Below are positions 4,561 to 5,818 of a stretch of 5,818 nucleotides of DNA, piece after piece. Positions within the stretch are counted from its first letter, which is position 1. Every line of letters starts with the position of its first letter. Origin of the DNA: an uncultured Oscillospiraceae bacterium. GTDB taxonomy: Bacteria; Bacillota; Clostridia; Oscillospirales; Oscillospiraceae. The stretch covers positions 1-5,818 of the forward strand of contig CATZYY010000150.1 in NCBI GenBank assembly GCA_958426425.1, written 5' to 3'. A program made the position numbers and the translations under genes. The notes under the pieces were generated by a model. The model worked only from the letters and a program-made list of their open reading frames with translations, had not been told where the DNA came from and did no database searches.

Positions 4561-5710
4561 ATGATGTCTGGGATTCCCCAGGAGATTCTTCACTGGTGCC
4601 CTCCTCCTGGGGCAGGTTCACCAGGGCGGATTCCTCTCCGGGGAGCTCTGCCGTGTCCGCTGGTGTTGAAGCGGCGGACGCTTCCGGCACTTCCACTGGG
4701 ACGGTCTCCGGGAGCTGGACGGGTGCCGCGGCGTCTTCCAAAACGGTGTCCGTATCCGTCTTCGCGGGTGGCGGCAGCGTCTGGAGGTATTCCTCCAGGC
4801 ACAGACCGCTTTCATGGATGGCGGCCGCCGTCTCCCGGCTCACGTAACGGTAGTGCCAGGGCTCGTAGCCAATGCCGGTGACCTCCGTCTTATCAGCCGG
4901 GTAGCGGAGAATAAAGCCGTACTCCCAGCAGTGCGCCATCAGCCACTGCTGTTCCGCCGTATTTGCCTGGGCGCTGTCCAGCACCTGATAGCGGGCGGAG
5001 ACAATGTCCAAGGCCAGGCCCGTCTGATGTTCGCTGGTGCCGGGAGGCGCCACCCACCGGGCAGCCTCCGTCAAAAGGGCGTCCCCTGTCCAGCCGGCAG
5101 AGCGCAGACGGGCAATCTTATTGTTGTACAGCCGGGTCTGTGTGGCCTCGGTTCGGTAGGCGGAGCAGACAATGGGATTCAGGCCCGCCGCCCGGCAGGC
5201 GGAGAGCATGTCCTCCAGGTCCTCATAAATCCGACGGTCCACCTGCAGCCCGTTGGAGAGGGACACCAGCTCTACGGCATAGTCCTCCGGCAGAGCATTC
5301 CAGGGATTCACCAGCAGCAGCCGCCAGTCCGACGCCAGCTGGGCGGCAGGCTGAATGTAGGGTCCGCTCTCCTGAGGAGCGGTCTCCGGGGCAGTCTCCT
5401 CCGGCAGGGCGGTTTCACCTGTCGTTTCCTCTGCCCCACTGACGCTCTCCTCCCCTGCGCCTTCATCGGCAGACGCCTCCGCCGTCTCCGCCGTCTCCGC
5501 GGATGGCTGGACGGTATCTTCCGGAGCAGTTTCCTGCGCGGGGGGCTGGGCGGCATCCTCTGGGGTGGATTCCTCCACCTTCACCCAGGCGGGCTCATAG
5601 TCGCCGATGGCCGTGACCAATCCGCCTTTGGCCAGCACCCCGGAGGTCAGCAGCAGCGCCGCCGTCAGAAGCGCGGCGGCAAAGCGCGAGTATTTCCAAG
5701 CGTGTTTCAT
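4559..5710 (-). CDS. Secreted VanY/M15B-family D,D-carboxypeptidase with acidic flanking arms
   Basis: A 383-residue exported zinc peptidase expected to remove the terminal D-Ala from peptidoglycan stem peptides. The signal peptide is MKHAWKYSRF followed by a hydrophobic run (10-26), with likely cleavage after VLA-27. A low-complexity Glu/Thr/Ala/Pro arm spans about 46-117. The VanY domain runs about 128-310: LLLVNPWNALPEDY (131-144), SAYRT with R186, SEHQTGLALD with zinc ligands H228 and D235, and GYEPWHYRYV with catalytic E283 and third ligand H286. A second acidic Pro/Glu/Ser tail fills 313-383. There is no LPXTG, SH3 or LysM wall anchor. The start at 5710 was chosen because the signal peptide begins there after GGAAAGGAAG; a TTG start at 5800 adds 30 residues without a ribosome site. 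Isolated catalytic domains of this kind are housekeeping wall enzymes; nothing here suggests vancomycin resistance. Confidence 0.93.
   Translation of the reverse strand: MKHAWKYSRFAAALLTAALLLTSGVLAKGGLVTAIGDYEPAWVKVEESTPEDAAQPPAQETAPEDTVQPSAETAETAEASADEGAGEESVSGAEETTGETALPEETAPETAPQESGPYIQPAAQLASDWRLLLVNPWNALPEDYAVELVSLSNGLQVDRRIYEDLEDMLSACRAAGLNPIVCSAYRTEATQTRLYNNKIARLRSAGWTGDALLTEAARWVAPPGTSEHQTGLALDIVSARYQVLDSAQANTAEQQWLMAHCWEYGFILRYPADKTEVTGIGYEPWHYRYVSRETAAAIHESGLCLEEYLQTLPPPAKTDTDTVLEDAAAPVQLPETVPVEVPEASAASTPADTAELPGEESALVNLPQEEGTSEESPGESQTS
5472..5498. repeat. 9-bp tandem repeat in the acidic arm
   Basis: GCCGTCTCC occurs twice in tandem (5481-5489, 5490-5498), preceded by a diverged unit GACGCCTCC (5472-5480). 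It encodes the AETAETAEA stretch of the carboxypeptidase linker. In-frame units of this kind can change linker length by slippage without breaking the gene. Confidence 0.6.
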
Positions 5711-5818
5711 AGCTTCCTTTCCAGCCCCATGGGGGCCTGTCCTTTCTTCCTGCTTAGATGGTACGGTAGTGTCAAGAGTTTTTCGCAAAATGGTTTGCAA
5801 GGCCTGGCATGAATGAAG
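5711..5818 (-). other. Upstream region of the carboxypeptidase gene
   Basis: The minus strand carries a perfect -35-like TTGACA (5775-5770) but no convincing -10 at 16-19 bases (the sequence there is CAGGAA). A CCCCATGGGG palindrome lies at 5725-5734 in the presumed leader. A plus-strand ATG at 5809 opens only three codons before the edge and lacks a ribosome site. I cannot assign a promoter with confidence. Confidence 0.3.

Noticed and set aside
4559..5710. Vancomycin-resistance vanY
   Set aside because: There is no vanRS, vanH, ligase or vanX nearby, and single VanY-domain carboxypeptidases are common wall enzymes in clostridia.
5747..5775. TTGACA upstream of the carboxypeptidase as a promoter, or a MerR-type promoter with CTACCGTACC
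   Set aside because: No -10 hexamer is found at 16-20 bases, and the expected mirrored half of a MerR operator is missing.
4814..5812. A 332-codon plus-strand open frame opposite the carboxypeptidase
   Set aside because: It is antisense to a gene with a signal peptide and all catalytic motifs, and its own product is low-complexity Arg/Gly-rich sequence with no recognisable fold.

Overview
The window reads as chromosomal DNA from a GC-rich gut Firmicute, most likely in the Oscillospiraceae (Flavonifractor/Lawsonibacter-like). This is an inference from high GC, strong AGGAGG-type ribosome binding sites, clostridial-style FeoB motifs, a FeoB-associated Cys-rich small protein and a VanY-type carboxypeptidase. 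I see no CRISPR array, rRNA, tRNA, transposase or phage gene.

Layout. Positions 2-88 hold the 3' tail of an unidentified plus-strand gene, followed by a strong terminator (148-184). From 3568 down to 216 the minus strand carries a compact ferrous-iron uptake operon in the order feoA (3356-3568), feoA (3119-3340), feoB (798-2999), a 55-residue FeoB-associated Cys-rich membrane protein (605-772) and a short DtxR/MntR-like winged-helix regulator (216-578). A hairpin with a U-tract and a DtxR-like operator separate the second feoA from feoB.

The 381-base gene-free stretch 3569-3949 is regulatory. It contains a near-consensus minus-strand promoter just upstream of feoA (3649-3677), a second minus-strand promoter farther out (3837-3865), three copies of the palindrome GTTAG-N6-CTAAC (one degenerate), a 13-bp GC-rich hairpin (3708-3741), and a divergent plus-strand promoter (3893-3921) with its own GGGACAG-N6-CTGTCCC palindrome. 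That promoter drives a YfcE/MJ0936-type metallophosphoesterase (3950-4417). Two terminator hairpins (4489-4515, 4524-4560) lie between it and a convergent, secreted VanY/M15B-family D,D-carboxypeptidase (4559-5710, minus). The last 108 bases are the upstream region of that gene.

How it fits together. FeoB is the Fe(II) transporter, the two FeoA proteins are its small SH3-like cytosolic partners, and the Cys-rich protein is a common companion in Firmicutes. The last gene is a plausible autogenous regulator acting on the four GTTAG/CTAAC sites, one of which matches 14 of 15 core positions of the classical DtxR/IdeR box. The regulator appears to lack the metal ligands of MntR/DtxR, which is the most interesting puzzle here. 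Otherwise the window is a well-organised but recognisable iron-uptake locus; I did not find a wholly new system.
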